DNA of 50,922 nt from an uncultured Alphaproteobacteria bacterium (lineage in GTDB: Bacteria; Pseudomonadota; Alphaproteobacteria; Thalassobaculales; Thalassobaculaceae): assembly GCA_902578675.1 (NCBI GenBank), contig CACHDV010000002.1, forward strand, positions 1 through 50,922. The letters run 5' to 3'. Numbering within the stretch: position 1 is the stretch's first letter; the number at the start of each line of letters is the position of its first letter. A program made the translations under genes and the position numbers. Below are positions 1 to 8,889 of this stretch, piece after piece. The notes beneath the pieces are model-generated. The model was not told where the DNA came from and searched no databases. It saw only the letters and a list, made by a program, of their open reading frames with translations.

Positions 1-63
1 GCCGCTAACTTCTGCACCTATCCGAGGCGTCATAGGAGTTATCTCGATGGTTTCATATCCCAT
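1..63 (-). CDS. TauD/TfdA-family dioxygenase, N-terminal fragment (cut by window edge)
   Basis: The first 63 bases, read on the minus strand, give an open frame from ATG whose 21 residues end in IGAEVSG. That matches the usual N-terminus of TauD/TfdA Fe(II)/2-oxoglutarate dioxygenases, where the segment P-x-I-G-A-E-V-S-G precedes the first beta strands. An AAGGA ribosome-binding site lies about nine bases upstream of the ATG. The catalytic His-x-Asp...His residues lie outside the window, so the substrate is unknown. The gene is divergent from the CoA-transferase at 223. The family call rests on only 21 residues and is therefore moderate. Confidence 0.55.
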   Translation of the reverse strand, partial: MGYETIEITPMTPRIGAEVSG

Positions 64-222
64 TTTATTAATTCCTTAATTGAGCTTCTATTTTGTAATT
101 GAGGATAAAAGTTACTTAGCTAATATAAGTGTCAGCAAGTCAATGAAGAGAATTTCACATATAGGATGCTGCATATACCAAAAACCGTGCAAAGATTAGG
201 ATAGTTGTTGGGAGGACAGTTT

Positions 223-1449
223 ATGAGTGTAAATGGAAAAGCAGGCATGTTAGACGGAGTTAGGGTTTTAGATATGACCCAGTTTGAGGCGGGTCCATCA
301 TGCACTGAGACGTTGGCTTGGCTTGGTGCAGAGGTTGTCAAAATAGAAAATCCCAAAGGAGGGGATGCTGGGCGTTTCGCTAACACTGAGAAACCAGGTA
401 TCGACTCTTTTTATTTTATGCAGTTTAACTCTGGTAAAAAGAGTCTTACGTGTAATTTAAAGACGGATGAAGGTGTAGCCTTAATTAAAAAGTTAGTCAG
501 AGAAGCTAATGTATTTATTGAAAACTTTGCGCCTGGCGTTGTGAAGCGTATGGGATTGGATTATGAGGCTCTAAAAAAAGAAAACCCCAATATTATTTAT
601 GCTTCAGTTAAAGGGTTTGCGGAAGGCAGCCCTTACGAGAATTTTCTATCCTTCGATATGATTGGTCAATCTGCAGGGGGGGTGTTGAGTATAACAGGTG
701 AACCTGATGGTAAACCATGCAAGCCAGGCGTTACCCTAGCCGATACAGGTACAGGAATGTTAATGGCAATTACAATTCTTGGAGCCTTGTATAGACAGCA
801 GGCGACAGGGGAGGGAGAACATCTCCAGTTGGCGATGCAGGATGCTATGACGCAGTATAGCCGTTTGGCATATGCTTATCGGGACTTAAATGGAAAGGCT
901 GCACCAAGAGCGGGAGCAAAGCTATTCACGACAGGCAACGCTCCTACAGGGATTTTTCCATGCAAGCCGTTTGGCAAAAATGATTATGTTTATATTTACA
1001 CCACACGGGCAGGAAACCGTCATTGGGAGCGACTTTGCAATCTAATAGGTAGACCAGAATTAATAGATGACCCAAGATTTTCTGGACCTAAAGAACGAGC
1101 AGATAATGAAGAGGCTCTTGATGCGATTTTGTCGGAGTTCACAAAACAATATACGAAGCGTGAAGCAATGAAGCTGATTGGCGAGTGTGGTGTTCCTTGT
1201 GGAGCAGTGTTGGATGTGTCTGAATTGTATGATGATGAAGATTTGAACCAGCGTGGAATATTTCAAAACATGCAACATCCAGAACGGGGTGAATATAAGA
1301 TGCCTGCTTGGCCTGTAAAGGTTGGCGACGCGCATCTTCCGGTTCCTGCCGCCCCGTTATTAGGTGAGCATGTTGATTCGGTTTTATCAGAGTGGTTGGA
1401 TATGAGCCAAGAAGAAGTGGAGAAACTAAAAAATAGCGGGGCCATTTAA
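223..1449 (+). CDS. CaiB/BaiF class III CoA-transferase, formyl-CoA transferase-like
   Basis: A 408-residue protein of the class III CoA-transferase family, which moves CoA between carboxylic acids through an aspartyl-CoA thioester. The N-terminal segment (VLDMTQFEAGPSC) and the long CoA-binding domain resemble formyl-CoA transferase (Frc). Asp174 in LADTGTG aligns with the catalytic Asp169 of E. coli Frc. The C-terminal GVPCGAVLDVSEL segment is also family-typical. The ATG at 223 has GGAGG eight bases upstream, so it is preferred over the TTG at 205. It is followed 80 bases later by a ThDP enzyme resembling oxalyl-CoA decarboxylase. An Frc/Oxc-type oxalate pathway is the simplest guess, but the family is broad and other 2-hydroxyacyl-CoA substrates are possible. 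Confidence 0.8.
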   Translation: MSVNGKAGMLDGVRVLDMTQFEAGPSCTETLAWLGAEVVKIENPKGGDAGRFANTEKPGIDSFYFMQFNSGKKSLTCNLKTDEGVALIKKLVREANVFIENFAPGVVKRMGLDYEALKKENPNIIYASVKGFAEGSPYENFLSFDMIGQSAGGVLSITGEPDGKPCKPGVTLADTGTGMLMAITILGALYRQQATGEGEHLQLAMQDAMTQYSRLAYAYRDLNGKAAPRAGAKLFTTGNAPTGIFPCKPFGKNDYVYIYTTRAGNRHWERLCNLIGRPELIDDPRFSGPKERADNEEALDAILSEFTKQYTKREAMKLIGECGVPCGAVLDVSELYDDEDLNQRGIFQNMQHPERGEYKMPAWPVKVGDAHLPVPAAPLLGEHVDSVLSEWLDMSQEEVEKLKNSGAI

Positions 1450-1529
1450 TATATAACTAGGTATTGAAGATACATAATGAACGCAACAATTATCGAGCGT
1501 GACCATAAAAGTTTATTGGAGTAAAGACA

Positions 1530-3182
1530 TTGGCACAACTAACGGGATCCGAAATTCTGGCTAAGGCATTAAAAAACGAAGGTGTAGCGGATTTATTCTT
1601 TTTGATGGGAGGGCCAATGCTGTTGGCTGAAGAGTCCTGTATTAAAGAGGGTATAAGACCAATAGACGTCAGGCACGAACAAGCTGCGGCGTTTATGGGG
1701 CAAGCCTATAGTAGGCTGCTTAATAAGCCAAGTGTTTGCATGGCCGCAAGTGGCCCGGGAGTAACAAATTTAATAACGGGGGTAGCAAACGCATTCGTAG
1801 ATTGTGTACCATTGGTAGCTATTGGTGGCTCTAGCCCATTTAAAACATATGGCCAACAAGTATTCCAGGAAATCGATCAGCTCGGGATGATGAAGCCCTG
1901 TACAAAGTGGGCCGAGCGGATTTATACTCTCAGCCGTATTCCCGAAATGGTAAACGTGGCATTTCAAAAAGCGATGGCTGGTAAACCAGGTCCAGTTTAT
2001 CTAGATTGTCCCGGTGATCTATTATACGAAAAAATAGATGAGGAAGAAATCGACTGGTCTATCTCGGGGCGAGCTTTACCTCGAGCGCGCCCACATGCTT
2101 CACCAGAAATAATACATGAGACAATAGATGCTCTGCGAAATGCGGAAAGACCAGTAATTATAACTGGAGGAGGTATCCTTTGGTCGGATGCATCTTCAGA
2201 ACTACAAGAGTTTGTTGAAAAAACACAAATCCCATTTTACACAACGCCTCAAGGACGTGGTGTTATCCCCGAAGATCATCCTTTATCTTTTATGACCGTT
2301 CGGTCAGCGGCGTTTAGAGAAGCAGACCTGATTATGATCATTGGTACACGGATGAACTATATTATTGGCCATGCAGCACCACCTCGGTTTAACGCAGATG
2401 CAAAAATTGTTCGGATTGATATAGACGAAGAAGAAGTTAGCACTAGTCCCAGGTCTGTTGACATTGGAATAGTTGGTGATGCTAAAGCTGTTTTAAGTCA
2501 GATAAATCAGAAACTTACAGGGCAGGATGAAAAAATTTCCTACGATAGTTGGATAAAACGTTTAGGTGATGAAGAAGCAGCCAAGAGATCTAGGCCAGGT
2601 GGCAACGCAATCTCGGACAGTGAGCCGATCCATCCACTACGGCTTTGTGAAGAGGTTAAGAATTTTATGGACCGGGATGCCATACTAGTTGTCGATGGGC
2701 AGGAAATATTGAATTACGGACGTCAATCTATGCCTACATTTTCACCAGGACACCGCCTAAACTCAGGTCCCTTTGGGACAATGGGTGTAGGATTACCATT
2801 CGGCTTGGGGGCGAAGATTGCTAAACCAGACAAACAAGTAATTGTCGTTCATGGTGACGGTTCATTTGGGCTAAATGCTATGGAACTTGATACAGCAGTA
2901 CGCCATGGAATAAATGTTTTGGTTGTAATAAGCTTAAATGGAGGATGGACCGCCGATCCTGATGGTACGAAGCCAGGACGTGATCTTGGTTATACAAGAT
3001 ATCACAAAATGGCAGAATCTCTTGGGTGCTATGCCGAGTATATAGAGAAACCAGAAGAGATTAGGGAGGCATTAGAAAGAGCGCAGGCCAAAGTCAATGA
3101 AGGTCGTGTAGCTGTTGTAAATATAAAGACTGATCATACAGCACGAGCTGGAACACAAAATTTTTCTCAATATTCCACCTAG
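1530..3182 (+). CDS. ThDP-dependent enzyme, oxalyl-CoA decarboxylase / 2-hydroxyacyl-CoA lyase-like
   Basis: A 550-residue member of the thiamine-diphosphate enzyme family with the three usual domains: N-terminal Pyr domain, central Rossmann-like domain (about residues 190-320) and C-terminal PP domain. Glu50 in VRHEQAAAF is the cofactor-activating glutamate. Near residue 440, GDGSFGLNAMELDTA begins the ThDP/Mg motif that ends at the Asn of LNGG. The middle domain (AERPVIITGGGILWS) is closer to oxalyl-CoA decarboxylase and 2-hydroxyacyl-CoA lyase than to acetolactate synthase. The TTG start has GGAG eight bases upstream. Pairing with the upstream CoA-transferase suggests activation of an acid to its CoA ester, then C-C cleavage or decarboxylation. 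Substrate specificity cannot be settled by eye. Confidence 0.78.
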   Translation: MAQLTGSEILAKALKNEGVADLFFLMGGPMLLAEESCIKEGIRPIDVRHEQAAAFMGQAYSRLLNKPSVCMAASGPGVTNLITGVANAFVDCVPLVAIGGSSPFKTYGQQVFQEIDQLGMMKPCTKWAERIYTLSRIPEMVNVAFQKAMAGKPGPVYLDCPGDLLYEKIDEEEIDWSISGRALPRARPHASPEIIHETIDALRNAERPVIITGGGILWSDASSELQEFVEKTQIPFYTTPQGRGVIPEDHPLSFMTVRSAAFREADLIMIIGTRMNYIIGHAAPPRFNADAKIVRIDIDEEEVSTSPRSVDIGIVGDAKAVLSQINQKLTGQDEKISYDSWIKRLGDEEAAKRSRPGGNAISDSEPIHPLRLCEEVKNFMDRDAILVVDGQEILNYGRQSMPTFSPGHRLNSGPFGTMGVGLPFGLGAKIAKPDKQVIVVHGDGSFGLNAMELDTAVRHGINVLVVISLNGGWTADPDGTKPGRDLGYTRYHKMAESLGCYAEYIEKPEEIREALERAQAKVNEGRVAVVNIKTDHTARAGTQNFSQYST

Positions 3183-3346
3183 AGCATTTTAAAAGTTTGC
3201 CTGTCACCTATACAAATTGTAGTGCTGAGGGCTAGCTAAAAAGTGTCAGCGGCGACTTGCTCATGCCACGATAGCTGTTTATAAGACAGCATTTAGCGAT
3301 TTAGTTGTAATTTAGATTCCCCGTTATATAAGGAAAGAAGATAGAC

Positions 3347-3769
3347 ATGGGTATTGAAAGAACATTTTCTATAATAAAGCCTGATGCAACCCTCGCCAAT
3401 AAAACAGGTGCTATTAACGCTCTCATCGAGCAAAGTGGTTTACGAATAATAGCGCAGCGGCGAATTAGAATGACTAAAGTGCAAGCACAGCAGTTTTACG
3501 CGGTTCATTCAGAAAGACCCTTTTACGATGAGTTGGTGGAATTTATGATTTCAGGACCCGTTGTCGTTCAGGTCCTCGAAGGAGAGAACGCGATAGCAAA
3601 ATATCGTGAAGTGATGGGTGCTACTAATCCTGCAGAGGCTGCGGAGGGTACAATTAGAAAGCTTTACGCAAAAAGTGTTGGTGAGAATTCAGTTCACGGT
3701 TCTGATGCTGCAGCAACGGCTGCAGAGGAAATCCCGCAGTTTTTTTCTGAGGATGATATCGTCGGCTGA
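3347..3769 (+). CDS. ndk: Nucleoside diphosphate kinase
   Basis: This 140-residue cytoplasmic enzyme transfers the gamma phosphate from ATP to nucleoside diphosphates through a phosphohistidine. The N-terminus [11 protein letters not shown] and the active-site segment NSVHGSDA are diagnostic; its His takes the phosphate. Length equals the bacterial family norm. The ATG has an AAGGAAAGAAG ribosome-binding site upstream. It stands alone between the CoA-ester module and a minus-strand group (small oxidase subunit, purN, purM). Identification is near certain. Confidence 0.97.
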   Translation: MGIERTFSIIKPDATLANKTGAINALIEQSGLRIIAQRRIRMTKVQAQQFYAVHSERPFYDELVEFMISGPVVVQVLEGENAIAKYREVMGATNPAEAAEGTIRKLYAKSVGENSVHGSDAAATAAEEIPQFFSEDDIVG

Positions 3770-3886
3770 ATAGAGATCAGCTGACTGCGCGTTATTGGCG
3801 GGAGTAACATCAATAAGCTGCTAACTGAAGCTTTATTATCAAGGTTAATTCTATTTGTGCCTTTTCTCGCTAAATAATTTAATTTG

Positions 3887-4024
3887 TCAGACAACCAACC
3901 AAGCAAGAAGTAGTAGGGTTATAACGATTAATACAATAGATACTTGGATTAAAGTGCAAACGCCTTTGTAGGTATCTGCATGGAACTTGTAGTCCGGATT
4001 GTTTTCAGTCTCATTCGATGCCAT
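3887..4024 (-). CDS. Small aa3-type cytochrome c oxidase subunit IV (45 aa)
   Basis: A 45-codon minus-strand gene. Translation gives a short polar N-terminus (MASNETENNPDYK), a HADTYKGV motif, and then a single hydrophobic helix of about 22 residues ending in LLLLAWLVV. This is the architecture of the alphaproteobacterial aa3-type oxidase subunit IV (PF07835): a roughly 45-residue single-pass membrane protein with a conserved T-[YF]-x-G segment just before the helix. A run of six G lies nine bases upstream of the ATG as a strong ribosome-binding site. No other oxidase subunit is nearby, so it is an orphan here. An unrelated single-pass peptide is the alternative. Confidence 0.72.
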   Translation of the reverse strand: MASNETENNPDYKFHADTYKGVCTLIQVSIVLIVITLLLLAWLVV

Positions 4025-4046
4025 TTTCTGTGTCCCCCCTTACGCC

Positions 4047-4075
4047 TCTATAAATAAAACAAATGCCTGAATCAA
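4047..4075 (-). promoter_or_regulatory. Candidate sigma-70 promoter for the small oxidase subunit gene
   Basis: On the minus strand TTGATT (4075-4070) and TATAGA (4052-4047) are separated by 17 bases. They lie just upstream of the G-run ribosome-binding site of the 45-codon gene. The predicted leader is only about 16 bases but still includes that site. This is a motif match only. Confidence 0.35.
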
Positions 4076-4083
4076 ACAATACT

Positions 4084-4728
4084 TTAAAAGTTTAATAAAC
4101 TTTTGGATACAGCTTTCTGCTCACGATGTAAGTTTACCTTTTTGTTCTTTAGCATTTTATTTGCCACCAACTCCAGTCCCAATGCATAAAGCTTGTGTTC
4201 TTCTATAAGCACACGATTAGCCAAGGTTTTGGGCGTGTCGTTGTCTAGCACTGGCACTACTGCTTGGCCGATAATTGGTCCTGCATCTAATTCCGCTGTA
4301 ACGAAGTGCAGTGTGCAACCAGAAACTTTTACCCCAGCCTCTAGAGCTCGTTCGTGTGTTTTTGTCCCGGGAAAACTTGGAAGTAAACTAGGATGTATAT
4401 TAAGTATGCTGTTAGGCCATGTGTTTACGAAACTTTCAGAGAGAATTCTCATAAAGCCGGCTAAGCAAACTAATTTACATTTTGAATTGGAGAGGATCAT
4501 AGATAGCTCAGTATCAAATTCTTCTCGGCTACTATAATTTGTATGGTCCACTATCCTCGTTTTTATGCCAGCTTCTCGCGCTCTCAATATTCCCTTTGCG
4601 TTGGCCTTATTGGATATTACTAAAACAATTTCGGCGGGATAACTGGGTGCTGTACAAGCCTCAATTAGTGCTTGTAAATTTGTGCCATTACCGGAAATTA
4701 GTACTGCTACCTTTATTTTTTTACTCAA
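4084..4728 (-). CDS. purN: Phosphoribosylglycinamide formyltransferase
   Basis: This 214-residue enzyme of de novo purine synthesis transfers the formyl group of 10-formyl-THF to GAR. The N-terminus [16 protein letters not shown] binds the phosphate. Catalytic Asn-His appear in [14 protein letters not shown], and Asp in [12 protein letters not shown]; these are the classic N-H-D triad positions. Length is family-typical. It overlaps the end of purM by four bases, the usual purM-purN translational coupling. Confidence 0.97.
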   Translation of the reverse strand: MSKKIKVAVLISGNGTNLQALIEACTAPSYPAEIVLVISNKANAKGILRAREAGIKTRIVDHTNYSSREEFDTELSMILSNSKCKLVCLAGFMRILSESFVNTWPNSILNIHPSLLPSFPGTKTHERALEAGVKVSGCTLHFVTAELDAGPIIGQAVVPVLDNDTPKTLANRVLIEEHKLYALGLELVANKMLKNKKVNLHREQKAVSKSLLNF

Positions 4729-5825
4729 TTTTTCCAGCTCGCAATATTCTCTATAGTTACTTTCGGTAAGTTCTTCGAACGATTTTTTAAAACCCCTAAT
4801 TCATAGACGGTTTCACCGAGATTAGTTAGTTCTTGGACAACATTTTGCGCAAAACCTGGATCTGTAATAACAATCATCCCAATGCCGCAATTGAAAGTAT
4901 GCGCTAGTTCTTCTGGTGCTATTAAATTGGTTTTCATTAGCCACTTGTAAACGGGAGGAAGTGGCCAACTAGAAGCATCAATGTGTGCTGAAAGCTGATC
5001 ATTAAACGCACGTGGCGGGTTTTCCAATAATCCTCCGCCAGTTATGTGCGCGAGGCCCATTATCCCGCCTAGTTTAAGGGCTTGGAGACAAGATTTTACA
5101 TAAATTCTTGTCGGTTCCATCAGCGCTTCGCCGAGATTTTTAGTTTCGAGAAAAGGACAATTTTCTTCATATTTGAGGTCTAATTCTTTAATAACTTTTC
5201 TTATAAGTGAATACCCATTTGAATGAAGTCCATTTGAGGCCAGGCCTAAAATAATATCACCTTCTTTAGCATTGGCATTTGTTAACAGATCCTGACGTTC
5301 AACTGCCCCTACGGCAAACCCTGCTAGGTCATAATCGTTACCATTATACATCCCCGGCATTTCAGCCGTTTCGCCTCCTATCAAGGCGCAGCCAGCCATT
5401 AGACATCCTTCCGCGATACCATTTATCACTTCTTTTGCGGAACCCAATGATAATTTTCCGGTTGCATAGTAATCTAAAAAAAATAAAGGCTCAGCACCTT
5501 GGACTACCAGGTCATTCACACACATTGCGACTAAATCAATACCAACTTGATTATGATTATTCGTCTCAATTGCGAGCTTTAATTTGGTTCCTACTCCATC
5601 GTTTGCGGCTACTAGTATTGGATCACGATAATGCGCGGCTTTTAGGTCAAAAATACCACCAAAACCTCCAATTTTACCATCCGCTCCTGGTCGCGCGGTG
5701 GAGCGGGTTATAGGTTTTATCAATTCAATAAGTTGGTTGCCGGTCTCGATATCGACGCCGGAGCCCTTGTATGATAGTTTCGGTGATGGTTGTTCTTTTT
5801 TTATGGTATCCTCCGTGGCTATCAA
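4725..5825 (-). CDS. purM: Phosphoribosylformylglycinamidine cyclo-ligase (AIR synthetase)
   Basis: A 366-residue ATP-dependent enzyme that closes the imidazole ring (FGAM to AIR) in purine synthesis. The glycine-rich [14 protein letters not shown] start, [21 protein letters not shown] and [13 protein letters not shown] are all PurM signatures. It heads a two-gene purM-purN operon on the minus strand. It is divergent from the DUF2066 gene, with about 115 bases between the starts. The ATG at 5825 is preceded by an A/T-rich stretch without a strong ribosome-binding site. Confidence 0.97.
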   Translation of the reverse strand: MIATEDTIKKEQPSPKLSYKGSGVDIETGNQLIELIKPITRSTARPGADGKIGGFGGIFDLKAAHYRDPILVAANDGVGTKLKLAIETNNHNQVGIDLVAMCVNDLVVQGAEPLFFLDYYATGKLSLGSAKEVINGIAEGCLMAGCALIGGETAEMPGMYNGNDYDLAGFAVGAVERQDLLTNANAKEGDIILGLASNGLHSNGYSLIRKVIKELDLKYEENCPFLETKNLGEALMEPTRIYVKSCLQALKLGGIMGLAHITGGGLLENPPRAFNDQLSAHIDASSWPLPPVYKWLMKTNLIAPEELAHTFNCGIGMIVITDPGFAQNVVQELTNLGETVYELGVLKNRSKNLPKVTIENIASWKN

Positions 5826-5941
5826 AAATTAATTAAATTTGTTAAAATAGAGGTTCATAGTTTCAAGAGAAATTATGTTCAACAAGATTGCAAATAAATG
5901 AAGCACTTGGGTTTTACTTCTTAAATGATTCCTATTTATAC

Positions 5942-7090
5942 ATGATTTATCTATTAAAATTTAAGTATTTGTATTTTTTTGTAATGATCTCGTGTTGCTT
6001 CCTTGGTGGTAGTTCAGAAGTAGAAGCAAATCAAGTTTTTAAAATTGAAAATATTGAAGTTGATGAAACTTCACACACTGCCATTGCCGCTAGAGAAGAG
6101 GCTTTGAAAATAGGTCAGAAGAAAGCGTGGGAATTACTTGTTAGACGAGTAACCTTGACAGATGAAAATTCCCAAATCGTAGAACTGTCTTTTGATGAAA
6201 TAAAGAGCTTGGTCCAGAGTTACGAGGTTGTTCGAGAACGGGTTTCACCTGTTCGATACTTGGCTACTTTAACTGTCACCTTTAATCCAAATCTAGTTAG
6301 AGAAATTCTTTTGAAAAATGGTGTCACGTTTTCAGAAACACCAAGTCTACCTATTCTGCTAATCCCAGTTTTTGAAACAAATGGTGTCTCTCGATTGTGG
6401 GAAACACCCAATCCATGGATGAATGTATGGAGGGAGAACCTTTATGATGATAGTTTAATCCCGTTAATTATTCCGGAAGGTGACTTGCAGGACATAAAGT
6501 ATTTGTCAGCTGCGCAAGCTATCAGTGAGAAATTAGTCCATTTTAATCCTATTATGAAAAAGTATGGGGTGCATAAGGTTGTTGTAGCTAAAATATCAAG
6601 AAAATTTGATCTCGTCGATAATTTGCCATTTTTAGAATTAACGAGTCGTGCACCTGGACAGGGTGACTTTGAGGAAACAATTATTGATATAATTAAGATA
6701 CCACCAGACACGGACCTAGATGCTCTAATGAATGCCGGAAAGCAAAAGACAATTAGAAGTTTAAACGAAGCTTGGAAAAAACAAAATCAAGTGGTCTCTG
6801 GTGTGAAGCAAAGAATTTCTGTAGAAATCCCAATAGTGGGCCTAAAACATTGGTTATCTATCAGATCTAAGCTACGGGAAATAGGTACGTTGAAAATGTC
6901 TGAGTTAGTTAGCTTGACAAAAAAGAGAGCATTAGTTGATTTTTGGATAATGGGGACCCTAAAACAACTCGATAATGCGCTTCAATATAAAAGGCTGGCA
7001 CTTTTTGAGAATAACAATTTGTTAATACTTTGCGAGCTTTCAAACACGATGACCAAAGTTTGTGACGGAATTAAAAGTAATAAAAATTAA
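5942..7090 (+). CDS. DUF2066 domain-containing exported protein
   Basis: About 382 residues. The ATG at 5942 begins a plausible signal peptide: Lys/Tyr-rich start, hydrophobic FFVMISCCFLGG, then a cleavage region before ANQ. This start is preferred over the upstream TTG at 5888. The mature N-terminal part (AREEALKIGQKKAWELLVRRV ... YLATLTVTF) matches the DUF2066 family, whose function is unknown. Family members commonly sit beside purM, a PerM-like permease and hdaA in alphaproteobacteria, as here. The stop is 16 bases before the permease ATG, so co-transcription is likely. A periplasmic location is inferred from the signal peptide. Confidence 0.75.
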   Translation: MIYLLKFKYLYFFVMISCCFLGGSSEVEANQVFKIENIEVDETSHTAIAAREEALKIGQKKAWELLVRRVTLTDENSQIVELSFDEIKSLVQSYEVVRERVSPVRYLATLTVTFNPNLVREILLKNGVTFSETPSLPILLIPVFETNGVSRLWETPNPWMNVWRENLYDDSLIPLIIPEGDLQDIKYLSAAQAISEKLVHFNPIMKKYGVHKVVVAKISRKFDLVDNLPFLELTSRAPGQGDFEETIIDIIKIPPDTDLDALMNAGKQKTIRSLNEAWKKQNQVVSGVKQRISVEIPIVGLKHWLSIRSKLREIGTLKMSELVSLTKKRALVDFWIMGTLKQLDNALQYKRLALFENNNLLILCELSNTMTKVCDGIKSNKN

Positions 7091-7106
7091 AGCGAGTTGA
7101 CTGTCT

Positions 7107-8153
7107 ATGATAAGGCTGAATTCTACTTTGTTCTGGTTGCTAGTAGCTATAATTATGGCTCTGTGCTTCTATTTTTTAAGAACTATTTTGCTTCCGTTTG
7201 TCATTGGAATAGCAGTAGCTTACTTTCTGGATCCTGTTGTGGATAAATTGGAAGAGCGAAAATGGAATAGGTCATTCGCAACTCTATTTACGTTGTTTGT
7301 ATTTCTTGCGCTTGTAATTTTTCTTGTTTTCCTATTGGTCCCTGTTCTTACCAATCAACTAAAGAATTTTGCTCAATTTCTTCCGATAGTTAAGGCCAAG
7401 CTACATTTGATAATAGATGCAGTTGCGGGGATACTAAATAATAAAGTTGACGCAAAAGTTTTAGAGGGTCCAGCAAGTGGGCTCGTAAAATGGTCTACAA
7501 AGATGCTTAGCGGTGTGATAGACGGAGGTGCAGCTATTGCGGATCTTTTATCCCTTATTCTCATTACGCCATTAGTTGCATTTTATTTGTTGCGTGATTG
7601 GGATCTCATAGTTGAGAAGGTATACGATTGGTTTCCGATAAAGCACAAGGCTACCTTGCAAGAGCAGCTAAGCGAGATAGATAAAAAACTAGCGGCATTC
7701 GTAAGAGGGCAGGGCACAGTGTGTTTAATTTTAGCTTCTTATTATGCGATTACGCTGACAATGGCTGGCCTAGAGTTTGGTGTTGTAATTGGAGTCTTCG
7801 CTGGTTTAATTTCTTTCGTCCCATTTGTTGGGGCGGTATTTGGAGGATTGCTTAGTATAGGATTAGCATATCTGCAGTTTGAAGCCTGGACAAACATTAT
7901 AATAATTGCGGGAATTTTTATACTGGGCCAGATCTTGGAAGGTTATATTCTTACGCCAAAATTTATTGGAGAAGCGGTTGGTTTGCACCCCGTTTGGGTT
8001 ATTTTTTCATTGCTGGCTGGCGGAGCGCTGTTTGGTTTTCTAGGAGTTCTATTGGCTTTGCCAATGGCGGCGATAGTTGGCGTGCTTTTTAGGTTTTGCA
8101 TAGATCGCTATAAAAATAGCTCGTACTATAATGGAAGTAGCGAAGAGAACTAA
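7107..8153 (+). CDS. AI-2E family / PerM-like membrane transporter
   Basis: A 348-residue inner-membrane protein with about eight hydrophobic segments. Two or three lie at the N-terminus (LLVAIIMALCFYFL, LLPFVIGIAVAYFL), then a soluble region around residues 90-220, then four to five helices. The motif FVPFVGAVFGG and the C-terminal EGYILTPKFIGEAVGLHPVWVIF segment are the hallmarks of the AI-2E/PerM transporter family. The substrate is not predictable; family members range from quorum-signal export to Na+/H+ antiport. It lies between DUF2066 and hdaA on the same strand. Confidence 0.88.
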   Translation: MIRLNSTLFWLLVAIIMALCFYFLRTILLPFVIGIAVAYFLDPVVDKLEERKWNRSFATLFTLFVFLALVIFLVFLLVPVLTNQLKNFAQFLPIVKAKLHLIIDAVAGILNNKVDAKVLEGPASGLVKWSTKMLSGVIDGGAAIADLLSLILITPLVAFYLLRDWDLIVEKVYDWFPIKHKATLQEQLSEIDKKLAAFVRGQGTVCLILASYYAITLTMAGLEFGVVIGVFAGLISFVPFVGAVFGGLLSIGLAYLQFEAWTNIIIIAGIFILGQILEGYILTPKFIGEAVGLHPVWVIFSLLAGGALFGFLGVLLALPMAAIVGVLFRFCIDRYKNSSYYNGSSEEN

Positions 8154-8196
8154 TTAGAAGAAAACACAAAGCGTCAATACTGATGTCTGCTCTAAA

Positions 8197-8877
8197 ATGA
8201 CTGATAATAATGTTCAACTAACCTTTGATCTTGGTGATCAAGTATCCTTAAATAGAGATGACTTTATAGTGTCGAAATCAAATAAGGATGCTGTATCTTG
8301 GATAGATAGCTGGCCGAATTGGCCGGTAAATGTTCCCGGTTTAAATATTTTTGGAGCACCGTCATCAGGTAAATCACACCTGGCGAATATATGGAGATCA
8401 AAATCAAACGCCTTATCAATTGACAATCCATCATTGGACGTAATTGACGTGAGGGACTTATTGGTGGATCACAAAAATGTATTAATAGATAATTTCGATA
8501 ACTCATGGAAAGAAGAATCTTTATTACATCTATATAATTTAATCCAAGAACTTGGAGGGAGTTTCATCATAATAAGCGAGCTACCTGTGTCACAGATGGA
8601 TATTAAATTACGCGATTTAGCATCAAGAGTTTCGATTATGTCGACTGTGGAATTAAAGTTACCAGATGACGAAATTATAAAAGGCGTCATGAGAAAACTG
8701 TTTAAAGATCGTCAGATTGATGTTTCGAATGATGTGGTTAATTATCTTTGCAGAAGAATGGAGAGGTCGTTCAAAGAAATTGGGCGTCTAGTCGATAGAC
8801 TAGATAAAATTTCTCTTTCTGAAAAAAATACGATAAGTCTATCTTTAGCACGAAGAATATTGCAAGAAACTTGTTAA
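8197..8877 (+). CDS. hdaA: HdaA-type DnaA regulatory inactivator
   Basis: A 226-residue DnaA paralogue that lacks the DNA-binding domain IV. The N-terminal QLTFDL matches the beta-clamp-binding motif of Hda proteins. A P-loop (GAPSSGKSHLANIW, about residues 50-63) follows, then a Walker B-like VLIDNFD and the C-terminal lid KEIGRLVDRLDKISL. Hda/HdaA bound to the DNA-loaded sliding clamp stimulates ATP hydrolysis by DnaA and so limits re-initiation. No strong ribosome-binding site precedes the ATG. In related genomes hdaA usually precedes ppk and ppx; here an SDR gene and the ppk/ppx scar follow. Confidence 0.88.
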   Translation: MTDNNVQLTFDLGDQVSLNRDDFIVSKSNKDAVSWIDSWPNWPVNVPGLNIFGAPSSGKSHLANIWRSKSNALSIDNPSLDVIDVRDLLVDHKNVLIDNFDNSWKEESLLHLYNLIQELGGSFIIISELPVSQMDIKLRDLASRVSIMSTVELKLPDDEIIKGVMRKLFKDRQIDVSNDVVNYLCRRMERSFKEIGRLVDRLDKISLSEKNTISLSLARRILQETC

Positions 8878-8889
8878 AAAGGAACAAAA

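Noticed and set aside
205-222. TTG at 205 as the start of the CoA-transferase.
   Set aside because: The ATG at 223 has GGAGG at ideal spacing and begins where the family begins; the GGAGG would lie inside the longer frame.
3305-3332. TTGTAA-N16-TATAAG upstream of ndk as a sigma-70 promoter.
   Set aside because: The implied transcript would begin within or after the ribosome-binding site, leaving too short a leader.
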